64,000 nucleotides of DNA from Misgurnus anguillicaudatus (Eukaryota; Chordata; Actinopteri; Cypriniformes; Cobitidae): contig NC_073361.2 in the NCBI RefSeq assembly GCF_027580225.2, forward strand, positions 26,750,001 through 26,814,000, read 5' to 3'. The number at the start of each line of letters is the position of its first letter. The first letter of the stretch is position 1. The translations under genes were made by a program, and so were the position numbers. Shown in pieces: positions 1 through 12,382 of the stretch. The notes beneath the pieces are model-generated. The model was not told the DNA's origin and did not search any database. It was given only the letters and a program-made list of their open reading frames with translations.

Positions 1-477
1 TCAACAGGAAAATAAACACTCACTTGGTCCAAATCAGTAATGATTTTGCCAAAATGGCTCCCTCTTCATCCGTACACTAATAACATGCAAATGCATCGGG
101 CTCGTATTGAGTCTGGGGTCTTGGTGGAATGACCCGATATAGAAATGATTGAGAGGAATCTGTGTTTTCGATGACAGATGAAATAAACAAACAAACGGAT
201 AATTAAACGACTCGCAATGTCTCAATTAATCAAACGCCGTCTGTGTTGAATGAAGTCCATTCTGCAGCTAAACTCTATAGACTTTTGCTTATATAAAAGG
301 ATTGTTCCTATTCGGTGTGATTAGAAAAGATTCATTAATTTCTGAGCTCACGTGCTGCTTTGATTAATGAAGCTTGAAACTCAAACGTTTTGAAAAATGT
401 GAAGCGAAATGAGTTGACAGTTCTACCTGATTTCACATTTTACATGCTTATATACTAGAATTATTGTCACACGTTTT
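1..477. other. single-copy-looking sequence, no gene seen
   Basis: Moderately AT-rich sequence without a credible exon, RNA gene or recognisable repeat. The only open frame is 63 codons with no supporting features. It forms the left flank of the SINE fragment and the tetranucleotide satellite. Confidence 0.5.
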
Positions 478-613
478 ACGTTACAATTACATTCATGCTT
501 TTGTCCAAAGTGACTAATGCATTCAAATTATAGATTTTATCAGTATGTGATTCCTGGGGATCAAACCCATGATGTTTTGCACTGCTAACACAATGTTCTA
601 CAAGTTGAGATAC
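478..613 (-). mobile_element. tRNA-derived SINE fragment (L2/UnaL2-type tail)
   Basis: Read on the minus strand, a degenerate tRNA-like head (box-B-like run at about 557-570, 'gatcaaaccc' on the plus strand) is followed by the body that recurs at 4.7, 5.9, 17.6, 19.1, 20.7, 25.6, 31.2 and 59.7 kb. Its hallmark is the '...ttggataaaagc...' 3' segment near an 'aaatgtaaat' tail, the type shared by UnaL2/L2 LINEs and their SINEs. The copy is diverged and lacks a clear target duplication, so it is old. Family assignment is from memory. Confidence 0.6.
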
Positions 614-718
614 AAAAATAATGTTAATTTATTGTTACTTTTATCATTTATAAACGATTATAAACATTTATATCATTTAACTAAATATTTAGGTGTCAGG
701 ACAAAGAAGAAGACTGTC

Positions 719-1249
<531 letters not shown>

Positions 1250-1909
1250 GTGGATGGATGAGATGGATGGATGGATGGATGGATGGATGGATGGGATGGA
1301 TGGATGGTATGGATGGAGGGATGGATGGATGGATGGAGGGATGGATGGAGGGATGGAGGGATGGATGGAGGGATGGATGGAGGGATGGATGGATGGGATG
1401 GATGGATGGATGGATGGGATGGATGGGATGGATGGGATGGATGGGATGGATGGGATGGATGGATGGATGGATGGATGGGATGGATGGGATGGATGGATGG
1501 ATGGATGGGATGGATGGATGGATGGATGGATGGATGGATGGATGGATGGATGGGATGGATGGATGGATGGATGGATGGATGGATGGGATGGATGGGATGG
1601 ATGGATGGATGGATGGATGGATGGATGGGATGGATGGATGGATGGATGGATGGATGGGATGGATGGATGGATTGGATGGATGGATGGATGGATGGATGGA
1701 TGGATGGATGGATGGATGGATGGATGGATGGGATGGATGTATGGATGGGATGGGATGGGATGGGATGGATGGGATGGATGGGATGGATGGGATGGGATGG
1801 GATGAATGGGATGGATAGATGGATGAATGGATGGATGGATGGATGGATGGATGGGATGGGATGGGATGGGATGGGATGGGATGGGATGGGATGGGATGGG
1901 ATGGGATGG
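1250..1909. repeat. GGAT/GGGAT array, purine-rich plus strand
   Basis: About 660 bp of (GGAT)n in which 5-bp GGGAT units are interspersed, shifting the phase repeatedly. The last stretch, about 1851-1909, is nearly pure GGGAT. All runs of three G lie on the plus strand, so this strand could form G-quadruplexes. Glu/Asp/Gly/Met/Trp repeat frames here are artefacts. Confidence 0.95.
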
Positions 1910-2535
<626 letters not shown>

Positions 2536-2921
2536 ATAATTGATTCTCTACTCCACATTTTTGGGGGGCATTTATAGATTTTCACGAAGGCATTATTGTA
2601 TGTTTTTAAATCTATTTTTTTGGGGGGGACCATTGGCTGATCCACAAATGTATGTGATTTTAGGTTTGACTGTGTTTTTTTGTAAAATTGAATCTGTACA
2701 GTATCGGCAAACCCCACCCACACAGATAGAAGCCCTTCAATTAAATTTATTCATTCGTGCAAATTCATGTAATACATTTAATATAAAATTCAATTAGACA
2801 GAGAGAGAAATTAGTTTTAAAGAAATTCACTGACAAAAATCATCTTTCGGTTGTTTTTTTGAAGCTCATTTACTTTCAAGCGTACATAGAGGTGTATTTA
2901 CGTGCTACAAAATAACTACGA

Positions 2922-2922
<1 letters not shown>
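2536..2922. other. no feature seen
   Basis: AT-rich unique-looking sequence. The 85-codon frame at 2540-2797 has no splice signals or recognisable domain and is probably chance. Confidence 0.5.

Positions 2923-2991
<69 letters not shown>
2923..2991. repeat. (CA)n microsatellite
   Basis: About 34 perfect CA dinucleotides. The poly-Cys/Val frame on the minus strand is an artefact of the repeat. Confidence 0.97.
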
Positions 2992-2992
<1 letters not shown>

Positions 2993-3974
2993 ATCAATGA
3001 TGTGATGTAAATGAAGCCCTAAAATCAAATTCCTTCTGACAAGGCTTTGCAAATCCCTGCTGCCGTCTGACACAATTATCCAGACTGCATTGCCAACAAG
3101 ATAATGGCATCGGCCATCCGGGCTTCAGCGGAGAGAATGTGATTAAACACAGGTTGTTCCCTCTGTTGCTTTAGGGGGTTGAATATACTGCCTGCCGAAT
3201 AAACAAATGCTTAGTTTTACTCAGTGGCCTTTAACAGTAGAGCTCCTGCTTTACGATTCGGCCATTGCAAATGTCACGGTAAAACTGTGGTGTCTGCTAT
3301 TGTTTATCTGCCCATCTTGAAAATCCCAGCGTCAAAACAGTTTCGCCAGCTCCGTGCTTTACGGGATAGTTACATGTTGGCCTTTCGGAACCCGAGCCGC
3401 CCTGAAATTTCTAGCACTCTGACTGTTACAAGCGCATGACGAATAGCTTTCTTGCCATAGAATACGCTGGAAACTGTATCGCTCAAAAGTTTTCTGTATT
3501 AAGCATATAGCCTTGTAAAGCATAAAATGGATTGCTAGTGCCCGGCAGACCTTCCCGTGAACCCGAGCTATGCTTTTACTGATTTAAAATTTGCAACACT
3601 TCAATGAGAACAGGCTTCTTTTTTGTTTGCCTTCCTTCTAGAGCGGTTTGAAAAGAAAGAAGATCGGGTTATTGACAAGACGGTTGGGACAGCTTGATCC
3701 AAATGTTGTTTTGAAGCTGTTAACCTTTAAAGAGGGCTAAGGGAGAAGTTATTTTTGGTTTTATATCTGAGGACTAAGACAGGGTTACACTTCAGGACGT
3801 TGGGGAAGACAAAAAAGTTATTTTATGGGGTACTGACAGCCAAACAATTCATCTTTCAACTTTCTAATCTTCTTAATGTAATGCACAGATGCATGAGATG
3901 ACAGGAAAGGATTGCAAAAAAATTTTTGATCGCATGAGTGTAAATTTTTGGTTTATTGGCAAACTCCTAGAATA
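2992..3974. other. single-copy-looking island
   Basis: Sequence with balanced composition and no recognisable repeat. The stretch at 3060-3240 has few homopolymers and resembles conserved non-coding DNA in texture, but this is only an impression. No exon is supported. Confidence 0.35.
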
Positions 3975-4145
3975 AAGGGGCGGTACCCTTTAAAAAAGTA
4001 CATGTTTTAACTTAAGGGTGCATTTTACATAAGTAGGCTACATTAAATGTACATATACCTCAAAGATACATATCATTACCTAAATACATTTTATAAAGTA
4101 TACCATCCCAGTGACAGCTTTTGTACCTTTTTCTGACAGTGCACA
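3975..4145. mobile_element. short GTACC-type repeat copy
   Basis: A block rich in GGTACC, GTACAT and TTTGTACC words, ending in 'agtgacagcttttgtacc'. The same words recur at 5.7, 19.1, 21.5, 22.1, 54.5 and 58.8 kb. It lacks coding capacity and looks like a non-autonomous inverted-repeat element. Superfamily unknown. Confidence 0.6.
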
Positions 4146-4695
4146 GGACCCGAACTGAAAATCAAATTTGGGTTGCCAGAAGCGTGCACCGACAAAAAGA
4201 CTTTAAATTACTTTTTTAATTAAGAAAGTAATTTAGGGTCAATTTTAATTTTGTGTTGTCTTGAAAAGACCCTTTAGGATAAAACAAAGCTTGTCTGTTA
4301 ACTGTCCAGATTTTATCCCATACTAATTTGATTGACATTGACATCTCTATTAGCTGTCCTTTCGTAATGTTGTAAAATAAGATTCTGGCATTTTAAAATG
4401 TATGACCCCTTCTTGGGATGCAGTCATTGATTTATTCATTAATCGAATGATTAGGCCACATTGCAACCTGATGTTAAACACAACAAACTGAAGATGGGCC
4501 GCATTATCTTAAGGCTGTGACAACAGCTGTGTGATTTATAAGTGAGGTGAGGAGAAACAGGAAATGTGTTGCCCATCCAATTGCCACCCATTGATTCACC
4601 AGAGGGCAAAATCGCTTTTTCTATAAATATGACCTGTAGTAATACTTGTTCCTTTCAGAAAATGCATGTCAAATAAATGAACATAATGGCAGTTC
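4146..4695. other. no feature seen
   Basis: AT-rich sequence without credible exon or repeat hallmark. A ~96-codon minus-strand frame beginning just downstream is built from SINE and palindromic-element sequence and is rejected. Confidence 0.45.
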
Positions 4696-4832
4696 TCCGC
4701 ATGCATTTGGCAGATGCTTTTGATCAAAGCAATAACATTCAAAGCAGTTAAATGTATAATTTTTTTCAGTACTATATGTGTGTTCCCTGGAAATCAAATC
4801 CATAACCTTTTGGTTTACTGTAACTGGGAGGA
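4696..4832 (-). mobile_element. tRNA-derived SINE fragment
   Basis: Minus-strand copy of the same SINE as at 478-613. It shows the 'gcatttggcagatgctttt' tail word and the box-B-like 'gaaatcaaatcc' on the plus strand. The head is truncated; the copy abuts the palindromic element that starts at 4880. Confidence 0.6.
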
Positions 4833-4879
4833 TTAAACATTTTATGTAGACAGACACTTTATCCAAAACCTTTGTTATT

Positions 4880-5381
4880 TGTGACCCTGGACCACAAAAC
4901 GGTCTTAAGTCGTATGGGTATATTTGTAGCAATAGCCAACAATACATTGCATGGGTCAAAAATTATCAATTTTTATTTTATGCCAAATATCATTAAGATA
5001 TTAAGTAAAGATCATCTTCCATGAAAACATTTTGTAAATTTCCTACCATAAATGTAGCTTAAATAAATTGATTGCAACCACCTACCTTTAAAAAATTGAT
5101 TAAATTCAATGAATCATTTTTTTCAGTGTTCCAGATTTTCAAATAGTTGTATCTTGTCTGTGTATTGTCCTTACCATACATCAATAGTAAGCTTATTTAT
5201 TCAACTTTCAGATGATGTATAAAAAAATAAAATAAATATTGAAAAAATAATAAAATGTATTAAATAATAAATAAATTAAATAATAAACAAAAGAAAAAAA
5301 CAATAAATAAATAAAAATTTATTTATTTATTTATTAAATTAAAAATGACACCAACGACCGTTTTTGTGGTCCCAGGTCACA
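4880..5381. mobile_element. palindromic element with TGTGACCCTGG ends
   Basis: Terminal inverted repeats TGTGACCCTGGACCACAAAA and its inverse (TTTTGTGGTCCCAGGTCACA) bound about 500 bp. The body matches the copies at 15.8-17.6 and 38.2-38.7 kb (shared words for example 'gtatatttgtagcaatagcc' and 'catgggtcaaaa'). The right half contains an AATAAATA-rich expansion at 5219-5335. There is no transposase frame. Superfamily not assigned. Confidence 0.75.
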
Positions 5382-5734
5382 TTTGATATTCAAAAAAAAA
5401 AAAAAAAAGTAAGACTCTCATAAGTTTGTATGTTGTTTATATCATTTATGACCTCAGAAAAAAATGGGACAAAGGCTGTCACTGAGATGATACCTTTTTA
5501 AAAGATCCTAATATATATGTAAGGAATAATTGACGATGGGCCATTGAATTATAAGAAAATAATGCACACCCAAGGTGGTAATGCGGCATGACGCGAACTA
5601 CGGTTACCACAAATATTGCTCTGGTGCCGATTTTTAAGACCTTTGAAAAGCTAGGTGTGCAGTTATCGAAAAATAATGCGTACCCGTGGAACATTTCTCA
5701 ACCAATCAGAATACAGCATTGAACAGACCCGTGG
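5382..5734. other. no gene seen; short poly-A
   Basis: A poly-A run at about 5392-5408 is followed by sequence with no recognisable feature. The 71-codon minus-strand frame is unsupported. Confidence 0.45.
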
Positions 5735-5820
5735 TATAAATATTTATATACCACTTCGGTACAGATATTTGTGGTACCAATATGCACTCTTTAGGTACAA
5801 AGGTGTACTTTTTGAAAGTT
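5735..5820. mobile_element. GTACC-type repeat fragment
   Basis: Words 'ggtaccaatatg', 'ctctttaggtacaaagg' and 'gtgtactttttgaaag' match the GTACC family at 4.0, 22.1 and 58.8 kb. Fragmentary. Confidence 0.5.
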
Positions 5821-5869
5821 TGCAATTTTAAGCCCCATATAAGAAGATAACATGATGTCATTTAACTAT

Positions 5870-6008
5870 ATGCGCTGCTGTATAGCCCAATGCTACAGCA
5901 TTGTTTTAGCTGCACAAAAGGTCATGGGTTCAATCAGGGAACACACATACTGTAATGCATTTTAAATCATTTTGTCATTTATGCCAAATGCATAAATGTA
6001 AATGTTTA
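5870..6008 (+). mobile_element. tRNA-derived SINE, plus orientation
   Basis: In the forward orientation a degenerate A-box region ('gtatagcccaatgctacagc') is followed by a good B-box-like run ('ggttcaatcagg'), then body and tail 'gccaaatgcataaatgtaaa'. This is the clearest forward copy in the window, although diverged. Confidence 0.65.
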
Positions 6009-6315
6009 TGTTAAGTCATATACAGTACATCTGGGGCGGCATGAGGGAAAAAGAACATTTTTATATTTCGGTGAACTATTCCTTAAATCCATTTCAAGTG
6101 TAATGCAAGGACCAGGTATAGCATCTCTCGTTTCTGATCTTATCTTTCTTTTTCCGTGCAATCTTTATAAAGCTCCCCTGCAGAACATCCACAGCAGTAA
6201 TTTTGAGCAAATTTTTCTTGCTATTTAGATGTTTGGGGCACTATGGGAATGGACACTGCATTTGCTTCTTCTCATAGCGCCACAGCTGTTATCTCAAAAC
6301 CGCGGAGATGGAAGA

Positions 6316-6318
<3 letters not shown>

Positions 6319-6366
<48 letters not shown>

Positions 6367-6376
6367 TCTCTCTCTT
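6319..6376. repeat. (CT)n microsatellite
   Basis: Nearly pure CT dinucleotide run with two interruptions near its right end. Confidence 0.95.
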
Positions 6377-7457
6377 TCTGAGCCTCAAGCAACAGTAAAC
6401 TCACCCTCTCTGTAATGCTGCTCCTGTGTTTGAAAGGCTGTCGAATTGCTCAAGGGAACAGCACAGGACCGCAGTACTGCCGCTGCGACTTTATAGCCCC
6501 ATTTTTCACCCGCGCTGAAATAAATGAAGAATCAGAACATCGCACATGTTATAAAAATGAAAAGAATGGAAAAAGATTTCCAAGTCATTCACACTGTAAA
6601 GCAGAGAGGGTGTGAATGCCTGGGAAAATTGTTCACTATAGGTGAGTTTAAGTACAGTATATGTGTGTGTCTACAGGGCGAAATGTTTTAATATGTCCTC
6701 AAGAATTTAATTTCTAGAAGTAAAAATGGTTTTATAAATCAAGTGATGTTTTACTTTATATGTTTTAATGTCAACAGATTTGTGTTGGTATTAAAACATT
6801 GGAAGTCTATGAGATATTCATGAACCCGATAGTGTGTGTGTGTATGTGTGTGTGTGCGTATTTGGCCTTAAGGTAAAAGAAGACTTGGTCTTCCCACTAC
6901 AGGGCAAGAAGTATAAAATCCTTTCTCTCTTTACCAAGAAAACTGAGATAAGATGTGTTTGTCTTTGGGCCAAAATACAGCTGGCATCCAACGGTGGTTG
7001 TGCAGCAGTCCATTTTTAAAATGCAAAACAAATGATTTATCAGAAAATTTCCATGTTGGACAGACATAGCCATAACCCCGAGGCCTTTGTCTTTTTAAAA
7101 TAACTTCCTAAAAGTTATTTGATTCCAGCGGTGTATGTAGCAATTCTTCTGTGGTGCCTGACAACGAATTACCCATCATCATTTATCTGTGGGCCCTGTC
7201 CCACGGGTTGTGATTGGTGAATTTTACAAAATCTGTCAAGAACGGGTCCAGGCCATATTTCACTCTGAAATGAAAAGAATGAAAAGAAAACGGCTTTTGC
7301 TTAAAGAAAATGAAACACATTATTAGGACCTTTATGGTTTATTGTTTTCATGACAATGTAGCACAAATTGACCCAATTCTTATTACCGTATAATACGGAA
7401 ACATATGATGAAAAATTATTCAAATATGATGAACTATACATCACAATAAAGATTGTA
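6377..7457. other. single-copy-looking sequence, no gene seen
   Basis: No recognisable repeat except a short imperfect TG run at about 6829-6857. Frames of 61 to 66 codons have no recognisable domains and no convincing splice context. Confidence 0.45.
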
Positions 7458-7590
7458 GTGGTAACACTTTACAATAGTGATGCGTATGTTAGCATTAGTA
7501 AATGCACAGCTAACATCTTGCTAGTTATATGTTAGTCCATGTTGCATTGTCTAATGTAAACAGTTAAAATTTTTGATTTTAAAATTGTAT
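7458..7590. mobile_element. outer element O, left half (GGTAACACTTTACAATA end)
   Basis: The terminus GGTAACACTTTACAATA followed by imperfect 'ttagtaaatg/taaca' repeats is the left half of an inverted-repeat element. Its right half (9742-9840, 'taacatgaactaag...gttagctaatgcactaacta') lies beyond a 2.1 kb insertion. The right terminus itself is missing where the repeat starting near 9842 begins. Confidence 0.6.
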
Positions 7591-7751
7591 TACACTGCAT
7601 GTAGTTTTTTTTCAAGAAAAAAATGTCTTAGTATTTTTGTCTTGTTTTCAGTAAAAATATCTAAAAATTCTTAAATTAAGATGCTTTTCTTGATGAGAAA
7701 AACGACCCAAGAAAATAAGTCTAGTGTTTACATCAAAAATATAAAATTTAA

Positions 7752-9432
7752 AGCTACACTGTGTACCTTTTTGAGTTAATTCTTAGCAAAAACACATGTT
7801 TTCTTTCAAAAGTATGTGCTCATTCATGTGTAACTACTTCCACCCACTAATCAAAGTATTCTCGTAAGTGTAGAATCTGCTATTTAAAATACATACGGTC
7901 GAGTCGCTCTTCTGGCTGAATCCATGTTGTGCCTCCATCTTTGAAATACATTCGCCGACGAGGGACATTCCTAAAATTCAAGCTCCGCCTTTCGCACTAT
8001 CAGACTACACTCACGCTGGCCGCTAGCTGAAGCCTCCGGAGGTTGCATGTGTAGGCGTATACGTCATCGAGACAGTCTTATTTCAGAATATTAACAATTA
8101 TAAAGCTGACAATTATTCTTAGTTAATTAGTTAATTGTAAATTGATGTAATAAGCTTATGACTTACGAATGTAATGCTCAGTTAATTTAAATAAACCAGG
8201 CTTGATGACGTATGCAGCCTGCAACCTGCGTAGACCGAATCCTTCGGATTTTACAACAGCCGCACGATGTGATAAACCTGCGATCTAATGCTTTGATTTG
8301 AATGCCTGTTGAAGACCTATTCTCGAGGACATTAAAACAAGTTGCCAAGGAAGCAAAACGGGGATTTAAAATGACAACACGACAGGAAAAACATCAAGAC
8401 CAAAGTCAATATTGGAGTAATGTTAGTTTTCCAAAATGGGGCTCAAGGAACACCGAAGTTGCCTACTTTTTATCTTCACCACAGGTAATTCAGCATATTC
8501 CTTTACATTTATACAGTCTATGTTGTAAACTTGAAGTTTTATAGTTCCTTGGCTAACTAAAGCATGGTTATGCATAACACTTGTTAGTGTAAACACGCAT
8601 ATGGTTCAATGTGTTCCAACAGCCACACGCCGTCTCTCCGCCCATTTATGTAATCTGAGGTACTGGGATAAATATTTTTCATCTTTTCTGACCACTAGCA
8701 CAAACACACGGTGACAGCCCTATTTTTAGCCTTTCATTGATAAAACTAACGCCGCTGATCTGCGCGTCTTTCGTTTCATTTTACAATCGTGTGAAAGTTG
8801 AGCGATCTTATTTCAGCAATATCAGAGAAAGCTCTTACATATACACGGACATGTAACATGTTTAGTTAAAACATAAGCATTGGACTCTGACATAATATTA
8901 GTTCACGTCCATTTAAACCCGTCATTACTCCCGCTCATGATTAAATGACAGAAGAGGGACTCATCCACAGACCATCCCCTCAGTAATCTGGAGAGAAGTG
9001 GTCGAAAATTGACAAAAATAGACTGATTTAAATACCAGGTGTAAACGTGTGATCCGATCGAAGAAAACACATCTTAATACCAAGTGTAACAGCCCCTGGG
9101 ATATATTTCCTCGCGTCGATGAAAAAGGAGTGTCTAAGCTACGTTTATGGTTGCTTTTTGTATGTGATTTTAAGCGGACATATCATGAAAATCATGTTTA
9201 ACATAAATCTGTGTGCTTTGACGGATCACAGGCAAAGGACATTGCAAATTGTTCATTTTTTTCATTGCTTTTGCTTTGTAGCTACTGGAAGCCATGTTAA
9301 CCTTGGCATGACACGGCCACCGTATGAGTTAAAACGCGTTCCGAAGGGGGGGGGGGGCTAGAAAGTAATATTCAGGTGGTTGTCATATAGAATTTCACCG
9401 CTAGATGGGAGTAAATCCTACACAGTGGAGCT
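7752..9432. mobile_element. TTAA-flanked DNA transposon inserted in P1
   Basis: Termini AGCTACACTGTGTA and TACACAGTGGAGCT are inverted with one mismatch, and both sides are flanked by TTAA (7748-7751 and 9433-9436). Removing the element restores the P-family word AAATTTAAGTGATTTTGTGC, so the target is known directly. An internal imperfect palindrome (about 8030-8073 against 8200-8246, 'gatgacgtatg' arms) suggests a further nested piece. An 80-codon frame at 8302-8544 ends near a possible splice donor (CAGGTAATT) but matches nothing I recognise. TTAA targets point to Kolobok or piggyBac types. Confidence 0.85.
8302..8544 (+). other. unrecognised 80-codon frame inside TTAA element
   Basis: A Lys/Gln-rich predicted peptide beginning MPVEDLFSRT with no recognised domain. 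The possible splice donor at about 8485 would cut it after 'SSPQ'. It may be a captured or decayed exon of the autonomous parent; equally it may be chance. No function is proposed. Confidence 0.2.
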
Positions 9433-9841
9433 TTAAGTGATTTTGTGCATAAAACAAGCAAATAAATAAATAAATAAATCTGTCGATGGGGTAAGCAAAA
9501 AAAATCTTGAACATGTTTCTTAAACACTAAATTCAAGAAAAATAAGCAGATTTTTTTGCTTGTTTTATGCACAAAATCACTTAAATTTGATATTTTTGGT
9601 CTAAAACTCGACTTATTTTCTTTGGTTATTTTGCTTATCAAGAAAAAGCATCTTTATTTATGAATTTTTAGATATTTTTACTGAAAACAAGACAAAAATA
9701 CTAAGAAATTTTTTTCTTGAAAAATTTTTTTTGTAGTGTAGTAAATGCTGAAATTAACATGAACTAAGAATAATAAATGCTGTAAAAGTATTGCCATTGT
9801 TAGTTTATGTTAGCTAATGCACTAACTAATATTTAACTAAC

Positions 9842-10361
9842 ATTTCCTTTGGTGTGTAAGTGTGTATTAGTACATGTTAATGATATGCAAAAGGTGCAAA
9901 CACCAAAGTAAACGATGACGCGAGTTATCGTCTCCAACGTAAATCTCTTTTCTTGGACTACAACAAACACACAGATTGTGGGCAACAGTTTACTTCCTGG
10001 GATTCCTGTGATGTAGTTAAGACCGACATTAGCATAGTTCATCTCCCTTCAAATTCACAACCTGTTAGCATTGCATTGTGACCGAATCTTTCAAACATGG
10101 TAATGAGTGTCACATTTCCGGCTGACGTCAGAGGTATTCAGGCCAATCACAATGTACAGATTAGCTCGCCAATCAGGGACACAGAGGTTTTCAAATCTAT
10201 GCATTTCAGGAAAAAAAGTGAAATCTGGAGCTACAAAAATGTACTGTATGTGGAAAATAATGTGTTTTTAACCATAAACCACGCATTGTAATACAAACCA
10301 CCACTTTGTATTATACAAAATACACAAAATAATGTTGTTTTTAGCAATGAAATAAGTACTT
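9842..10361. mobile_element. TTAA-type element K', left end missing
   Basis: About 520 bp alignable with the complete copy at 12383-12911 (shared words 'acatttcctttggtgtgta', 'aaatctcttttcttgg', 'caacagtttacttcctggga', 'gaaatctggagctacaa'). The right end decays to 'aataagtacttttaa'. The left roughly 30 bp, including the inverted terminus, is absent at the junction with element O. Confidence 0.75.
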
Positions 10362-10721
10362 TTAAAAAAAGGATTGAATGAATGCATAGACTGATCATGT
10401 TTTCTGCTTTCATCCCACTGTTAATAAAAAGTTCTTTAAATTTACAGTAATGTAAATAACTGCTGATTATAGTGGGAATTACAAAAAAAGAAGCAAAATG
10501 TTACATTACAGAAATGAGAATTTAGAAGAAATGTGCTAAAGCGTTAACGTTGTAAAGCAAAAACCCTAATGTTACTAAATTGTCTTAATTTTCTTTATGC
10601 TAAACATAATGTTTTCTTTCATTTCATTTCTTTAGGTATTGGGGCAAAATGTGACCTGTAGATGTTTCAGAGAGATTAACCCAATTGCTTGAAGGCTGAT
10701 TTTGTAGCTTTCCTTTTGCAG

Positions 10722-10874
10722 CAGTATCGCCATAGGAACCAGGAGCAGACATATGACATCACAATGGATCAGCATGCAACAGGAGGCCACCAATCAACAC
10801 GAGAGATGAGCCAAGAGACAGAGGACTCTGGGGAAGAGAGAGAGAGAGAGAGAGAGAGAAACTGCTGTATACAG
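10722..10874 (+). other. weak candidate exon (51 codons) containing a GA run
   Basis: A strong-looking acceptor (CTTTCCTTTTGCAG at 10708-10721) precedes 153 bp, a multiple of three, open in the frame starting QYRHRNQEQTYDITMD and rich in Gln/Glu/Thr. The end would be CAG followed by GTTGCT, a weak donor. The 3' part is a (GA)n run at about 10838-10859 producing Glu-Arg repeats. No domain recognised. A chance open stretch is at least as likely. Confidence 0.15.
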
Positions 10875-11759
10875 GTTGCTATATGTGTGTGTTTCTTGCT
10901 CTTATGTGTGGGTTGAGTCACCTGCAAAGGCTTGTCATAAATTCAGCTTTCCTCTGGCTCTCTGTGTGTTGTTACACATTACAAACCCACTGATCAACTT
11001 GGGGTTTAGTCAGTCAATGAGGTTTCACTAATGAGATTTTCTTTGCCAAATTGTTTACACCAACTAAGATGAACTTTGTCACGTCCATGAGACTCTGAGA
11101 CTGCGAGTGTGGATGATGTTGCATCATGTAACATGGCCGCTGTGATGTGGGATACATTCATATGAATTTGTGCATTGCAGAGGTTCGTGACAGAAAGCAG
11201 ATTTAAAAAGTTTTAAGGGGGCCATAATCAAATCTTTATTTTTGAATCACAAAAATAAGTAAGATAATAAGGAACTATGTGTACCACCCTGAAAGGGTTT
11301 ATTTTGTTTGACTACGTAGCAAGTACATAAATTATTTTTAAATAAATCTTGAGCATCTAGCACACATCTTCTGCATGAAATTACCATGTTTACTCATGAA
11401 CACCTATTGCTTTTTTATAGCATTTCATCTGATGCATTCATGTGACTTAAGTGACATTGACGCAAACTAGTCTGGATCCCATGGCGAGATCCACACACAT
11501 ATTGCAAACATTCATCTTTACATTTCCAATAATCTTGCAATGAACTATTGGCCGCTAGGTATATAATCCGATATTCAAATCTATCCAATTTACCTGAAAA
11601 ATCAATACCACATTGTTTTTCAGAATTACAACTTTCTTTCACAAAAGCAAAGAGCCTTATTTGTGTTTCTCTCCAAACATTGAAAAAAAGGAAAACATAT
11701 ATGGAATCAGTGTCATTGACCTTAAATCACTGCGGTGTCTCCAGGGAAAAAACCTTTAT
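10875..11759. other. single-copy-looking sequence
   Basis: No recognisable repeat. Frames near 11415-11852 on both strands overlap one another and show no domain or splice architecture. Confidence 0.4.
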
Positions 11760-12070
11760 AAACTAATGGATGAATTGCCTCATTTTTTCACCACGGCACA
11801 ATTAAGTTGCCTGAAGCTCAGCGTGGCTTTTTCAGCAACAGCTTCTTTATAGCTCTGAATATGAGGGAGAGCTGATTTATCTCGCTGAAAATGTGTAGAA
11901 TATGAAGCGCTTTGGTTGCCAACATAAATGGAATAAATATTAATTGTCTCTCATTAAAACGGCAACGTGAGGGATTGTCATCGTGGAGACGATGTAGTAT
12001 TTATCATGAATACAAAGATAAGATTACGCTCGTGCTAAACGATGTAAAGTTTGACTGATGTCGACGGGTG
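11760..12070. other. candidate conserved non-coding island
   Basis: Repeat-free, balanced sequence with clustered homeodomain-like words (CACAATTAAG near 11800, AATATTAATTG near 11935, TCATTAAAA near 11952). It is flanked on the right by repeat-rich DNA. The call rests only on texture and motif words; cross-species alignment would decide it. Confidence 0.25.
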
Positions 12071-12262
12071 AGGGTGTTAAAGCGAGTTCAGATTGTTCTG
12101 GAGAAGCCCAACCTTTTATCTGTCTTTCAATAACTGGAAACATGATTCACATTGTGTTTGATGTTGCATATGCATTACGATTCGAATCATAACCCACAGA
12201 AGCCTGCATGCTATTTATATGAGTAATACCATATGAGCTAGGGTGCATGTGTGGTATTGCTT

Positions 12263-12278
12263 ATATATATATATATAT
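12263..12278. repeat. (AT)n microsatellite
   Basis: Eight AT units. Confidence 0.9.
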
Positions 12279-12382
12279 AAAACTATAACAGTTGAAACTG
12301 TGCACACACTTTTTTGCACATTTGAAAATGCTGGGTGGTTATGTTTAGGTTAAATATGGGAAAACCCAACTGTTTAGTTTAA

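Larger units (their letters stand above)
7593..9739. mobile_element. P-family palindromic element (copy P1), interrupted
   Basis: The ends CACTGCATG and GTAGTG are each flanked by TA (7591-7592, 9740-9741). The arms carry the family words 'gtatttttgtcttgttttcag', 'gacccaagaaaataag' and 'gccaatggggtaagc' in inverted order. A TTAA-flanked element (7752-9432) is inserted within the left arm. Other copies: 19.4, 29.3, 29.7, 35.3 and 60.0 kb. The TA flanks fit a Tc1/mariner-derived MITE; superfamily inferred only. Confidence 0.8.

Noticed and set aside
2876..3073. Cys-Val repeat frame on the minus strand
   Set aside because: Translation of a (CA)n microsatellite.
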